From Candidatus Fermentibacterota bacterium (GTDB taxonomy: Bacteria > Fermentibacterota > Fermentibacteria > Fermentibacterales > JCC-6): a stretch of 49,358 nucleotides of DNA. The position numbers were made by a program, and so were the translations under genes. Below, piece by piece: positions 41,372 to 49,358 of this stretch; position 1 is the stretch's first letter; the number at the start of each line of letters is the position of its first letter. The notes below the pieces were generated by a model. The model searched no databases and was not told the DNA's origin. It was given only the letters and a program-made list of their open reading frames with translations. The DNA lies in assembly GCA_029571005.1 (NCBI GenBank), contig JAKPTG010000084.1:1-49358 (forward strand). The letters run 5' to 3'.

Positions 41372-41401
41372 TTGACAGGCGAATCCAGCCTGATGTACAT
41401 T
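41372..41401 (+). promoter_or_regulatory. Promoter of a short transcript
   Basis: TTGACA at 41372-41377, an 18 bp spacer, TACATT at 41396-41401. The following 40 bp are strongly AT-rich (to about 41437), unlike the rest of the window, and lead to a GGAGG ribosome site at 41440-41444. Confidence 0.6.
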
Positions 41402-41407
41402 ATCACT

Positions 41408-41600
41408 GTTGATTTATGTAATTCATATATTATTCTGATGGAGGTCATGTCATGGCAAAACCTCAGTCTTGTCAGGATGACGGCCGGCGATCACGTGCTG
41501 CATGGCCGGTTCGTACTCCTGGGCGGCCGGTGATCGTCATCCTCTGAAGATTGGCGCCATTGCCGGGGGTCGGCGCGAGAAGGCTGCTTGTGACCTGCGC
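41408..41600 (+). ncRNA. Candidate structured RNA or short regulated mRNA
   Basis: Downstream of the promoter the RNA can fold strongly: GGATGAC (41475-41481) with GTCATCC (41536-41542), GATCAC (41489-41494) with GTGATC (41530-41535), and GGCCG (41504-41508) with CGGCC (41524-41528), 18 bp in one interrupted stem. A smaller hairpin GAGGT/ACCTC (41441-41445, 41460-41464) hides the GGAGG and two ATGs. From ATG 41452 a frame of 31 codons ends at TGA 41545; past that TGA it stays open to 41790 (112 residues if read through). The 3' end is undefined. Whether this is an sRNA, a small CDS or a UGA-decoding mRNA is open. Confidence 0.35.
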
Positions 41601-41727
41601 CGACGGTTACCCCCCGGGGGGAGTCCGCCCGGATCTATTCCAACCTGCAGGCATTGCCGTTGGGGTATTGACCGGCTCCGGTCCCGGCCGGGCGGCTCTC
41701 CGAAGCGGGAGACGGGGCTGTTCAGAA

Positions 41728-41765
41728 GAGGGCCGGGAGCGAAATCCGGAACGCTCCCGGCCCTC
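41728..41765 (-). terminator. Strong hairpin, probable glgP terminator
   Basis: Perfect 14 bp stem GAGGGCCGGGAGCG/CGCTCCCGGCCCTC with a 10-base loop (41728-41741 and 41752-41765), about 100 bp after the glgP stop on the minus strand and followed there by a weak T-rich TTCTG. It may also stop plus-strand transcripts from 41.4 kb. Confidence 0.6.
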
Positions 41766-41861
41766 ATGCAAGGCATCACTCCTGAAATAAGGGCAAGCAC
41801 CCGGCCTCAAACCCCTCGAAACTCCGAAGGCTATCTCCAAGGGGCTGGTGAGAAATCCAGG

Positions 41862-44408
41862 CTACTCCCACCACCTGATGAGCCCGGGTTCGAGAATCCT
41901 TCCGAAGCCGGGGTGGAACGGGAGTACCCTTACGGTGAAGCCGAACCTGCCGGAGTCGCTGCAGGGGATCGTCCCGGTGAATACCGTGCCTGTTTCCCGG
42001 TGCCCCGAGGGAGACAGCCTGGTGGTCCGTCTGTCGCTGATGTAGCCGTCACCGCCCGCGGCGCCGTGCTGGATTTCCACCGCCAGGTCGTCCGGGGCGA
42101 GGCCTCCGGTGTCCACGGAGACCGTGACCGGGATCACGTCGCCCACTGTGAAGGTGTCCACTCCGGTATCCGCCGTCACTTCCACTATCCGCACGTTCCT
42201 CCACGCCTCCCTGACCCGGGCCTTCCAGGCCGCCAGGGCCTTGGAGCCCGCCGAACCGTCCGCCGATAAGGCCCGGGAATGGGCCAGAGCCGGGAGGTAG
42301 AAGTTCTCGACGTACTCCGCCAGCATCCTGTTGGTGTTGAAACGGGCGAGGACGCCCTTCATGGTCTTCTTCATCATGGCGGTCCAGCCCCTGGGGATTC
42401 CGTCGGCGCCGGTGTTGTAGAAGGTCGGAACCACGCTGTTCTCTATGAGGTCGAAGAGGGTTTTCGCCTCCACCGCATCCCGGAGGGCCGGGTCCTGGTA
42501 GGTTTCCCCCCTGCCGATGGACCATCCGGCGTCCCTCCTGTAGCCCTCGTTCCACCAGCCGTCGGGAATGCTGCAATGCAGGACGCCGTTCATGCACGCC
42601 TTCATGCCGCTGGTTCCGCTGGCCTCCATGTTCATCACCGGGGTGTTCAGCCAGACATCCACCCCCTGAACCATCAGCCGGGCAAGGCTCATGGAGTAGT
42701 CGTCCAGGTAGATGACCCGGCCGTAGAACTCCCGGCTCATGCAGAGGTGGAATATCCTCCTGATCAATTCCTTGCCGCCCTGGTCGTGGGGGTGGGCCTT
42801 TCCCGAGAAGATTATCTGGACGGGCCGGTCCGGGTCGGTCAGGAGCCGGATCAGCCTTGATTCGTCCTGAAGCAGGAGGGCCGCCCGCTTGTAGGTGGCG
42901 AACCTCCGGGCGAACCCGATGGTGAGAACCTCCGGGTTCAGCACCGGCTTTTCGGCGAAGGCCGGAAGAGTGATTCCCATGCCGGAGAGCTGCCGCGTCC
43001 AGTGCTGCCTGGCGTAGGTTACGAGCCGCTCCCTGAGCCTCTCGTGGGCCCTCCAGAGCTCTGAATCGGGTATCCTGTCAATGTGCCGCCAGAACTTCTC
43101 CCCCAGGGGATTGCGGGGGGCGGTGTCGCCTACGTACCGGTCCAGCAGCCTTCGGATTTCACCGCTCACCCATGAGTCCTCGTGGACCCCGTTCGTCACG
43201 TGCCTTATGGGAATGTCCTCCCTGGGCAGGTTGGGCCAGACCCCCATCCAGATGCCGCGGGAGACACGGCTGTGCAGGGCGCTCACCCCGCCGGCCCCGT
43301 GGGAGAACTTCAGGGCGAATACGGTCATGGAGAAGGAAGAGCCCTGCGGGTGTCTGCCCAGTTCCAGGAACTCGTCATCCTTCAGGGAAAGCCGGGAGAT
43401 GTAGGGTCTGAGGTACCTCAGCACCAGGTCGGCCTCGAACTCCTCGTTTCCCGCGGGCACCGGAGTGTGGGTGGTGAAGACGTTTCCGGCGGTGACGTTT
43501 TCCAGGGCCTCCCGGAATGAGAGCCCCCGGGCCATCTCCTCCGTCAGCATCTCGATGATCAGGAAAGCGGAATGGCCTTCATTGATGTGCCTCACCGTCG
43601 GATTGAGCCCCATGGATCTGAGAGCCTTTATCCCTCCGATGCCAAGGAGTATCTCCTGGCGTATCCTTATCTCCTTGTCGCCGCCGTAGAGCTGGTCGCT
43701 GATCATCCGGTCCCCGGGAGGGTTGTCCGGAAGGTTGGTGTCCAGCAGCAACAGTGAAGCCCGGCCCACCGGGAGCCTCCATACCGCGGCCTTCACGATC
43801 CTGTCCGCCATGGGTACCGAGATCACCATCGGCAGGCCGTCGTCTCCCTTCACCCGTTCCACCGGCATGTTGGAGTAGTCGTTCACCGGGTACCGCTCCA
43901 GTTGCCAGCCGTCGCTGTTCAGGTACTGGCTGAAGTAGCCCAGCCGGTAGAGAAGGGTGATTCCCACGAAGGGGATGCCCAGGTCGCCGGCGGACTTGAT
44001 GGTGTCGCCCGCCAGTACCCCCAGCCCTCCCGAGTAGATCGGAAGGCTCTCGTGGATACCGAACTCCGCGGAGAAGTAAGCCACCACATCGCTGCCCGTC
44101 AGCAGATCCGGATGCTCCCTGGCGAACCAGCCGCCCTTGGACATGTAGTGATTCAGGTCCTCCTCCACCTCGCCGAGCCTGGAGAGGAAAACCGGGTCTT
44201 CGGCGAGTTCGTTCATCCTGGCCTGGCTGGTCTTGCCCAGGAGGAGGATCGGGTTGTGGCCGCAGGACTCCCAGAGTTCCCGGTCCACCGATCGGAAAAG
44301 GCTGACGGCGTTTCTATTCCAGGTCCACCATGCGTTTCCCGCAATTCTTCGGAGCGATTCGAGCTTTTCCGGAAGCCGCGGCACCACCCTGAAAACTATA
44401 GACCTCAA
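41862..44408 (-). CDS. glgP: Alpha-glucan (glycogen/maltodextrin) phosphorylase
   Basis: Phosphorolysis of alpha-1,4-glucans to glucose-1-phosphate. 848 residues of the shorter-branch GlgP type with an N-terminal DUF3417 domain (LRRIAGNAWWTWNRNAVSLF). Then YFSAEFGIHESLPIYSGGLG, a GRFATYKRA-like FARRFATYKRAALL, and the PLP-binding Lys in EASGTSGMKACMNG. The TTG at 44406-44408 was chosen: GGGAGG lies 7 nt upstream and the protein then starts at the family's conserved FRVVPRLPEKL. The longer ATG reading (44468) would run into the divergent promoter region. Confidence 0.95.
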   Translation of the reverse strand: MRSIVFRVVPRLPEKLESLRRIAGNAWWTWNRNAVSLFRSVDRELWESCGHNPILLLGKTSQARMNELAEDPVFLSRLGEVEEDLNHYMSKGGWFAREHPDLLTGSDVVAYFSAEFGIHESLPIYSGGLGVLAGDTIKSAGDLGIPFVGITLLYRLGYFSQYLNSDGWQLERYPVNDYSNMPVERVKGDDGLPMVISVPMADRIVKAAVWRLPVGRASLLLLDTNLPDNPPGDRMISDQLYGGDKEIRIRQEILLGIGGIKALRSMGLNPTVRHINEGHSAFLIIEMLTEEMARGLSFREALENVTAGNVFTTHTPVPAGNEEFEADLVLRYLRPYISRLSLKDDEFLELGRHPQGSSFSMTVFALKFSHGAGGVSALHSRVSRGIWMGVWPNLPREDIPIRHVTNGVHEDSWVSGEIRRLLDRYVGDTAPRNPLGEKFWRHIDRIPDSELWRAHERLRERLVTYARQHWTRQLSGMGITLPAFAEKPVLNPEVLTIGFARRFATYKRAALLLQDESRLIRLLTDPDRPVQIIFSGKAHPHDQGGKELIRRIFHLCMSREFYGRVIYLDDYSMSLARLMVQGVDVWLNTPVMNMEASGTSGMKACMNGVLHCSIPDGWWNEGYRRDAGWSIGRGETYQDPALRDAVEAKTLFDLIENSVVPTFYNTGADGIPRGWTAMMKKTMKGVLARFNTNRMLAEYVENFYLPALAHSRALSADGSAGSKALAAWKARVREAWRNVRIVEVTADTGVDTFTVGDVIPVTVSVDTGGLAPDDLAVEIQHGAAGGDGYISDRRTTRLSPSGHRETGTVFTGTIPCSDSGRFGFTVRVLPFHPGFGRILEPGLIRWWE

Positions 44409-44440
44409 AAAACGACCTCCCTTGTTGCGCCGAAGGGCTA

Positions 44441-44468
44441 AAGGTAATCCGGGACGCCCTTCTGTCAA
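44441..44468 (-). promoter_or_regulatory. Candidate glgP promoter
   Basis: On the minus strand a perfect TTGACA (44463-44468), a 16 bp spacer and a weak TACCTT (44441-44446), 33 bp before the TTG start. Confidence 0.4.
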
Positions 44469-44539
44469 CCTCGAACCGGGGAGGGCTTTGAAGGGTACGT
44501 GTAATTGCGGATATTCCGGGTGGAGGAAGGGAGGGTGGC

Positions 44540-46504
44540 ATGTTTGCGATATTGATTCTCTGTGGAGCTTCCCTGACCCGGGAAGTCAGCCTGCCGGAAC
44601 CCGCGGTGTTCCCCTCCTCCGTGCCGGGTTTCTCCACCGTGGTGATCCCGGGCTGCCGCAGGGCATCCCTTCCCGGATACCCGCTGCTGCCCCTGGTTCC
44701 CGTGGTGTTCGCCTTCCGCGGAGAACCCGGACAAGTGTCGCTGAACCTCGACAACTTCAGGCCGGTGGCCCTGGATCTTCCCGTCGAACCTGCGTCGGCG
44801 CCGATGCCCATCGGTTTTGTGGAAGCCAGGATGCCGGTTCCTGCCCCCGAGGTGTACGCCTCCCCGGAGTGCCATCCCCGGGATGCCCTGGCCGGGGTCC
44901 ATGTCGGCAGGCTCATGGGCTGTACCATCTACTCCTGCCTGGTCAGCCCCTGGAGGTACAGGCCCCTCGAGGGTCGGCTCGAAATCGCCGGGAAGGTGTC
45001 GCTGACCCTGGAGTACCGGGAGGAGGCCCCCGAAACGGCCCTTTCCCCTCTCCAGGCCCGGCTGGTCGACGACAGGGCGGCCAGGCTGGCCGGTGAGAGC
45101 GTTCCGCCCGCGCCGGTCGCCGGCCGGGGCTCCGCGGAGTACCTGCTCATAACCGGCGACGGCTATCTGCCGGTGTTCCAGCCGCTGCTGGAAGCCCACG
45201 CCCGGAGGGGGCTGACGGTGAAGGCCCTGGGGATGGGGCGGGTGACGACGGTTTACGGAGGCGTCAGGGAGTGCATCCGGTGGCACTACCTGAACGAGGG
45301 CACGGTATTCGTCCTCCTGGGGGGCGACGCTTCCGTGGTGCCCGCAAAGGAGATTCTGGTGGGGTGCAGCGACGAGAACCTATGGGAGTACGCCCCGGTT
45401 GACCTCTACTACGCCTGTCTTGACGGCGACTGGGACGGCGACGGCGACGGGGTTCCGGGCCAGCCTTGGGACGATCCGGACCTGTACCCCGAGGTCATCC
45501 TTGGGAGGGGCCTGTTCCGCACACAAGCCGGTGCGGCGGCTTTTGTGGACAAAACCGTCACGTACCTCGACAACCCCCCCGAGGGCGGGTGGTCCTCCAC
45601 CGCGACCCTGAACGGGGGGCTGCTCTTTCCGGACATCGGCTACACCGGAGCCAGGGGCTGTGAAGTCATGGCGGGGTATTTTCCGGACGACTGGGAAATA
45701 GTCCGCTCCTACGAGTTCGAGGTCGGGGACTATCCCGACACTTTTTTCGAGCCCATCGCCGCCGGCGCGGGCTGGAACCACTACGCCGGCCACGGCAACA
45801 GCCGGGGGGTTTACTGGTCCACCTTCAGCAGCCAGATCAAGGTGGCCGACCAGTATCTGCTCAACAACGGCCGCAGAACGGGGATTCACACCAGCATCGC
45901 CTGCCATTCCGGCGACTTCACCCACCGGAGAACCTGCCTGGCGGGGATGCTCCTGCACCATCCGGACGGCGGCGGAGTGGCCGTGGCCATGAACACCAGC
46001 TGGGGGTGGGAGGGCTTCTGGCCGGAGCTGGGCCCCAGCGAGAATATGTGTGCGGACATGGTCAGGCTGGTCTTTGAAGAGGGTGTGTCGACCCTGGGAG
46101 GGGCGGTCACCGCCTGCCGGGACCTGCAGGTCCCCCTGATATCCGGGGGCTATGACAGAACCTTCCAGTCCCTGCTGGTTTATACCGCCTTCATGGATCC
46201 GGCTCTCGAGGTTCTCCATACACCGTCATGTCCGCCCCCTCCCCCGCAGCCGGTTCTGCGGGTCTCCCTGGCCGGGCGGAACCCGGTGTCCCACGGCGAG
46301 GCGCTTTTCAAAGTGGACTTCACCGGGGGGCCCGTCACCCTGAGTGTGTTCGACATGGCGGGGAGGCTCGCCTTCAGCTCCGTTCTGCATGAGTCCGGGA
46401 TCGTCGCCTGGGACTGTTCCGGGGTGCCCGCGGGGGTTTACACCGCCGTGGCCCGCCGTGGAGGCTGCGCCGGCAGGGCCAGGGTGACGGTTCTGCGGCC
46501 CTAA
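44540..46504 (+). CDS. C25 (gingipain-like) cysteine peptidase with type IX-like tail
   Basis: 654 residues. N-terminal signal [17 protein letters not shown] is short. A pro-domain-like beta region runs to ~190. The peptidase C25 domain follows: [36 protein letters not shown], an Asp-rich probable calcium loop ([10 protein letters not shown]), the catalytic His in [10 protein letters not shown] and the catalytic Cys in SIACHSGDF. The C-terminal ~80 residues ([32 protein letters not shown]) look like a type IX sorting domain. Secreted protease by architecture. Stands alone, divergent from glgP; its stop overlaps the convergent acyltransferase stop by 3 bp. GGGAGGG lies just before the ATG. Confidence 0.88.
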   Translation: MFAILILCGASLTREVSLPEPAVFPSSVPGFSTVVIPGCRRASLPGYPLLPLVPVVFAFRGEPGQVSLNLDNFRPVALDLPVEPASAPMPIGFVEARMPVPAPEVYASPECHPRDALAGVHVGRLMGCTIYSCLVSPWRYRPLEGRLEIAGKVSLTLEYREEAPETALSPLQARLVDDRAARLAGESVPPAPVAGRGSAEYLLITGDGYLPVFQPLLEAHARRGLTVKALGMGRVTTVYGGVRECIRWHYLNEGTVFVLLGGDASVVPAKEILVGCSDENLWEYAPVDLYYACLDGDWDGDGDGVPGQPWDDPDLYPEVILGRGLFRTQAGAAAFVDKTVTYLDNPPEGGWSSTATLNGGLLFPDIGYTGARGCEVMAGYFPDDWEIVRSYEFEVGDYPDTFFEPIAAGAGWNHYAGHGNSRGVYWSTFSSQIKVADQYLLNNGRRTGIHTSIACHSGDFTHRRTCLAGMLLHHPDGGGVAVAMNTSWGWEGFWPELGPSENMCADMVRLVFEEGVSTLGGAVTACRDLQVPLISGGYDRTFQSLLVYTAFMDPALEVLHTPSCPPPPPQPVLRVSLAGRNPVSHGEALFKVDFTGGPVTLSVFDMAGRLAFSSVLHESGIVAWDCSGVPAGVYTAVARRGGCAGRARVTVLRP

Positions 46505-46989
46505 CTCCGGTTCCTGAGGAAGCGGGCGGGGTTTCCCGCGACTATGGCCCCGGGGGGAACATCCCGGGTCACCACGGCCCCGGCGCCGATCACGGCCCCA
46601 CTTCCGATGGTCACCGGAAGGATGGTGGCGTTGGAGCCGATGCTGACACCGTCCTCCACCACGGTTCTCTTCCATTTCGAGGAATCGCTCTGGGGGGGGT
46701 AAACGTCGTTGATGAACATCACGCCGTGCCCCACGAAGCAGTCACTGCCTATGGTGACCAGCTCGCAGATGAAACTGTGGCTCTGGATTCTGGTGCGGTC
46801 GCCGATCACCACCCCTTTCTGTATCTCGCAGAAGCAGCCCACCATGCAGTCCCGCCCCAGGGTGCAGTCGTACATGTTCACGTAGTTCCAGACCTTGGTG
46901 CCTTCGCCGATCCGACAGTTTCTTATCGTCTGCAGGGGGTTATCGGAGGTCTCGTAGGCTTCCCCTTTTCTCTTGCCGAAGAACGGCAT
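46501..46989 (-). CDS. Left-handed beta-helix acyltransferase (WbpD/WlbB-like)
   Basis: 162 residues of hexapeptide repeats: [82 protein letters not shown], closing with [11 protein letters not shown]. The [12 protein letters not shown] loop and its His match sugar N-acetyltransferases that make acetamido sugars for surface polysaccharides. The ATG at 46989 has AAAGGGG about 8 nt upstream; the longer reading runs into the lepA promoter. No other sugar gene is adjacent. Confidence 0.87.
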   Translation of the reverse strand: MPFFGKRKGEAYETSDNPLQTIRNCRIGEGTKVWNYVNMYDCTLGRDCMVGCFCEIQKGVVIGDRTRIQSHSFICELVTIGSDCFVGHGVMFINDVYPPQSDSSKWKRTVVEDGVSIGSNATILPVTIGSGAVIGAGAVVTRDVPPGAIVAGNPARFLRNRS

Positions 46990-47014
46990 GACGACACCCC
47001 TTTCGTTTAGGGTT

Positions 47015-47043
47015 TTGAAGAATGCATCCTGCCGAAACATATT
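47015..47043 (+). promoter_or_regulatory. Candidate lepA promoter
   Basis: TTGAAG (47015-47020), a 17 bp spacer and CATATT (47038-47043), 23 bp before the GTG start of lepA, in the divergent gap with the acyltransferase. Confidence 0.45.
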
Positions 47044-47066
47044 ACACGACAACCCGGGGAGGAACA

Positions 47067-48863
47067 GTGCGCCGGAAAATTCGTAACTTCTGCATCATCG
47101 CCCATATAGACCACGGCAAGTCAACCCTTGCGGACAGGCTTCTGCAGGCCACCGGCACGGTGAGCGACCGGGAGTTTCAGGACCAGATGCTGGATTCCAT
47201 GGACATCGAGCGGGAGCGGGGCATAACCATCAAGAGCACCGCCGTCACCATGAACCACCGGGGGCGGGACGGGCAGGACTACCTGCTCAACCTCATTGAC
47301 ACTCCGGGCCATGTGGACTTCAGCTATGAGGTCTCCCAGGCCATGGCGTGCTGCGAAGGCGCACTTCTGGTGATAGACGCGGCCCAGGGGGTGGAGGCCC
47401 AGACGCTGGCCAACCTGTACAAGGCCATGGAGCACAACCTCACCATCATCCCCGTGATAAACAAGATTGACCTCCCCTCCGCCTCCATCGAGGAGACCAT
47501 GGAGGAAGTGGAGAACGAGCTGGGACTGGACCCCTCGGACGCCGTCATGGTGAGCGCCAAGACCGGGCAGGGCGTGGAAGACCTGCTGGAGGCGATCATC
47601 CGGAAGATCCCTCCGCCGGAAGGGGATTCCGGGCTTCCCCTGCGGGCCAGGGTGTTCGACTCGATATTCGATCCCTACCGGGGGGTGGTGGTTTACTTCC
47701 GGGTGGTGGAAGGCGTCATGAAGGCCCGGGACGACATCCGGCTGATGGCTTCGGAAAGCGATTACCGGCTCGAGGAGATAGGGTACCTCCGTATCGGCCG
47801 GGAGCCCAGGACGCGCCTGGAGGCCGGAGAGGTAGGCTACCTCATAGCCGGCATCAAGAGCGTGAGTGATGTCCGCAGCGGCGACACCGTGACCACCGCC
47901 CTTTCTCCCTGCGAAACGGCCCTTTCCGGGTACGAGGAGTCGAAACCGGTGGTCTTCAGCTCCATCTTTCCCGTAACCACCGAGGACTACGACAGCCTGT
48001 CGGCGGCCATGGAGAGGCTGAAGCTCAACGATGCCGGCCTCGTTTACGAAAAGGTCAGCTCCACCGGACTGGGGTTCGGGTTCCGTTGCGGGTTCCTTGG
48101 CCTGCTGCATCTGGAGGTGGTGCAGGAGCGGCTGGAGAGGGAGTTTGACCTGGGCCTGGTGCTCACGGCTCCCACGGTGCTCTGCCGTGTAACGCTTTCC
48201 GATGGATCGGTGCTGTTCATAGACAACCCTCTGCTTTATCCGGATCCGTCCCAGATTGTCATGACGGAGGAGCCCTATATAAAAGCGTCCATCATAATGC
48301 CCGACAAGTATATAGGTCCGGTCACCAATCTGTTGCTGGATCGTCGGGCGGAGAACTACAGCAATAACTACGTGGGCAGGATGAGGGTGGAAATCAGGGC
48401 CGAGCTTCCCCTTTCGGAGGTGGTTTACGACTTCTACGACAAGCTCAAGTCCATTACCCAGGGTTACGGTTCCTTCGACTACGAACCCGGCGACTACAGG
48501 AAGAGCGACCTGGTGAAGGTTGACATCCTGGTGAACCACGAGAAGGTGGATGCCCTGTCCATGCTGGTGCACCGGGACAGGGCCCCCGGCTGGGCCCGGA
48601 GAGCCTGCGAAAACCTCAAGGAGGAAATCCCCAGGCAGCAGTTCAAGATTCCGATCCAGGGTGCCATAGGCGGCACCATCATCGCCAGATCCACCATCAG
48701 CGCCCTCCGGAAGGATGTCACCGCCAAATGTTACGGGGGCGACATCACCAGGAAGAGAAAACTCCTGGACAAGCAGAAGGAGGGTAAGAAACGTATGAAA
48801 ATGGTGGGCAAGGTTATGATACCCCAGAAGGCGTTCCTGGCTGTCCTGAAACGGGATGACTGA
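47067..48863 (+). CDS. lepA: Elongation factor 4 (LepA) GTPase
   Basis: 598 residues, full length. G1 [15 protein letters not shown], switch I region with [13 protein letters not shown]3 [13 protein letters not shown]4 NKIDLP, then domains II-IV and the LepA-specific C-terminus ([25 protein letters not shown] split over the hinge, ending [15 protein letters not shown]). The factor back-translocates or remodels stalled ribosomes at the membrane or under salt stress. The start is GTG at 47067 with GGAGG 4 nt upstream; [16 protein letters not shown] is the normal N-terminus. hemW follows, a common lepA-hemN/hemW neighbourhood. Confidence 0.97.
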   Translation: MRRKIRNFCIIAHIDHGKSTLADRLLQATGTVSDREFQDQMLDSMDIERERGITIKSTAVTMNHRGRDGQDYLLNLIDTPGHVDFSYEVSQAMACCEGALLVIDAAQGVEAQTLANLYKAMEHNLTIIPVINKIDLPSASIEETMEEVENELGLDPSDAVMVSAKTGQGVEDLLEAIIRKIPPPEGDSGLPLRARVFDSIFDPYRGVVVYFRVVEGVMKARDDIRLMASESDYRLEEIGYLRIGREPRTRLEAGEVGYLIAGIKSVSDVRSGDTVTTALSPCETALSGYEESKPVVFSSIFPVTTEDYDSLSAAMERLKLNDAGLVYEKVSSTGLGFGFRCGFLGLLHLEVVQERLEREFDLGLVLTAPTVLCRVTLSDGSVLFIDNPLLYPDPSQIVMTEEPYIKASIIMPDKYIGPVTNLLLDRRAENYSNNYVGRMRVEIRAELPLSEVVYDFYDKLKSITQGYGSFDYEPGDYRKSDLVKVDILVNHEKVDALSMLVHRDRAPGWARRACENLKEEIPRQQFKIPIQGAIGGTIIARSTISALRKDVTAKCYGGDITRKRKLLDKQKEGKKRMKMVGKVMIPQKAFLAVLKRDD

Positions 48864-48923
48864 CGGAAGCGGGCTTCCCCCGCGGCGGTCGTTTCGGCGG
48901 GAATCGGCAGCGGTGGGCCGGGC

Positions 48924-49358
48924 GTGACGGACGCCGAAGGCTCAGTTTCCCCGTTCGGCGCTTCTGGAGGACGGCCCGCTCCGGAAAAACGGGGGCTGCG
49001 GACCGGTCCCCATCCGGGGGCGCAGCCTTCGCCGCTCCGTGAGGAGCCGCGGCGACGGTGCCGTGGAGGTCCGGAATCCCGGGGAGAAGGGGCCGGCCTT
49101 TACATCCACATCCCCTACTGTGTCGGTAAGTGCCGTTACTGCGCCTTCACCAGTTCCCCCGGAGCCCCTTCCCGGGCCTTCGCCTCGGCCCTCTCAAAGG
49201 AACTTGACCTGCTGGCGCCGGGAAGGCTGAGCACCCTCCACGCCGGAGGGGGCACTCCCACCCTCATGAAAACGGGCTTCTGGAAGGAACTCCTGGGTCG
49301 GATGGACCTCTCTGGTTGCGAAGAGGCGGCCATCGAGACCAACCCGGCGGTCCTCTCG
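48924..49358 (+). CDS. hemW: HemW-like radical SAM protein, partial (C-terminus beyond window)
   Basis: The reading frame from 49092 shows GLYIHIPYCVGKCRYCAF, the HemW N-terminus with the CxxxCxxC iron-sulfur motif, then LHAGGGTPTLM and AAIETNP. HemW is a heme chaperone related to coproporphyrinogen dehydrogenase. The start is not settled: no ATG, GTG or TTG lies just ahead of GLYIHIP, and the nearest in-frame start found is GTG at 48924, giving a 50-60 residue low-complexity extension that the family lacks. A start codon lost by sequence error or a rare start near 49090 is possible. It runs off the right edge. Confidence 0.85.
   Translation, partial: MTDAEGSVSPFGASGGRPAPEKRGLRTGPHPGAQPSPLREEPRRRCRGGPESRGEGAGLYIHIPYCVGKCRYCAFTSSPGAPSRAFASALSKELDLLAPGRLSTLHAGGGTPTLMKTGFWKELLGRMDLSGCEEAAIETNPAVLS

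Noticed and set aside
1-49358. CRISPR array, insertion sequence, prophage or toxin-antitoxin pair
   Set aside because: No direct-repeat array, transposase, integrase, phage structural gene or typical small toxin/antitoxin pair was found; gene content is chromosomal throughout.

Overview
The window is GC-rich bacterial chromosome, densely packed, with many 1-35 bp gene overlaps and many non-ATG starts (TTG, GTG, one probable CTG). No phage, insertion sequence, plasmid or CRISPR signature is visible. Several features point to an uncultured Gram-negative lineage near the Fibrobacterota-Chlorobiota-Bacteroidota group or a candidate phylum such as Fermentibacterota: CotH proteins and a C25 (gingipain-like) peptidase with type IX-style C-terminal tails, an outer-membrane beta-barrel protein, lipoproteins, a CarD regulator, and a tRNA for selenocysteine. 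The phylum is inference; the genes are read from the sequence.

Layout. 1-5.2 kb (minus): tgt and queA of queuosine synthesis, with an RDD-like/TPR membrane protein between them and a large, catalytically eroded histidine kinase in front. 5.2-12.5 kb (plus): EIIA-Ntr-like protein, zinc-ribbon protein, guaB, a pseudokinase-LytR_C fusion, then a near-consensus promoter driving carD, hflX, an unknown gene and a flippase-like membrane protein. 12.4-15.9 kb (minus): a TPR protein, tldD (frameshifted near its end) and its partner pmbA/tldE. 15.9-18.2 kb: dihydrolipoyl dehydrogenase, mazG and a small ThiS-like sulfur carrier. 18.3-25.5 kb: envelope proteins, namely a VIT/VWA protein, a parvulin-like lipoprotein, a strongly expressed secreted protein with its own promoter and terminator, two tandem transglutaminase-like proteins (the second lacking its catalytic His), and a CorA fragment holding only the membrane part.

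25.6-32.8 kb is the most system-like block: an outer-membrane porin-like protein, a VTC-domain polyphosphate polymerase, a DUF4956 membrane protein and two CotH kinase-family proteins with lamin-tail and type IX-like tail regions, all in one overlapping run. After an ORF-free stretch come thiF, a possible leader ORF, purF and guaA (purine synthesis, matching guaB at 6 kb), DUF554, a small lipoprotein, yitT, tatD and tcdA. The 3' end of tcdA lies antisense to a selenocysteine tRNA gene. Next to it is a promoter followed by a strongly folded short transcript with an in-frame UGA. The window ends with glgP, the C25 peptidase, a hexapeptide acyltransferase, lepA and the start of hemW.

The main observations are: the polyP-polymerase/DUF4956/CotH operon; the pseudokinase-LytR_C fusion; degenerate enzymes beside or inside regulatory genes (pseudo-histidine kinase, pseudo-transglutaminase); the tldD frameshift; and the tRNA-Sec locus with its adjacent structured transcript.
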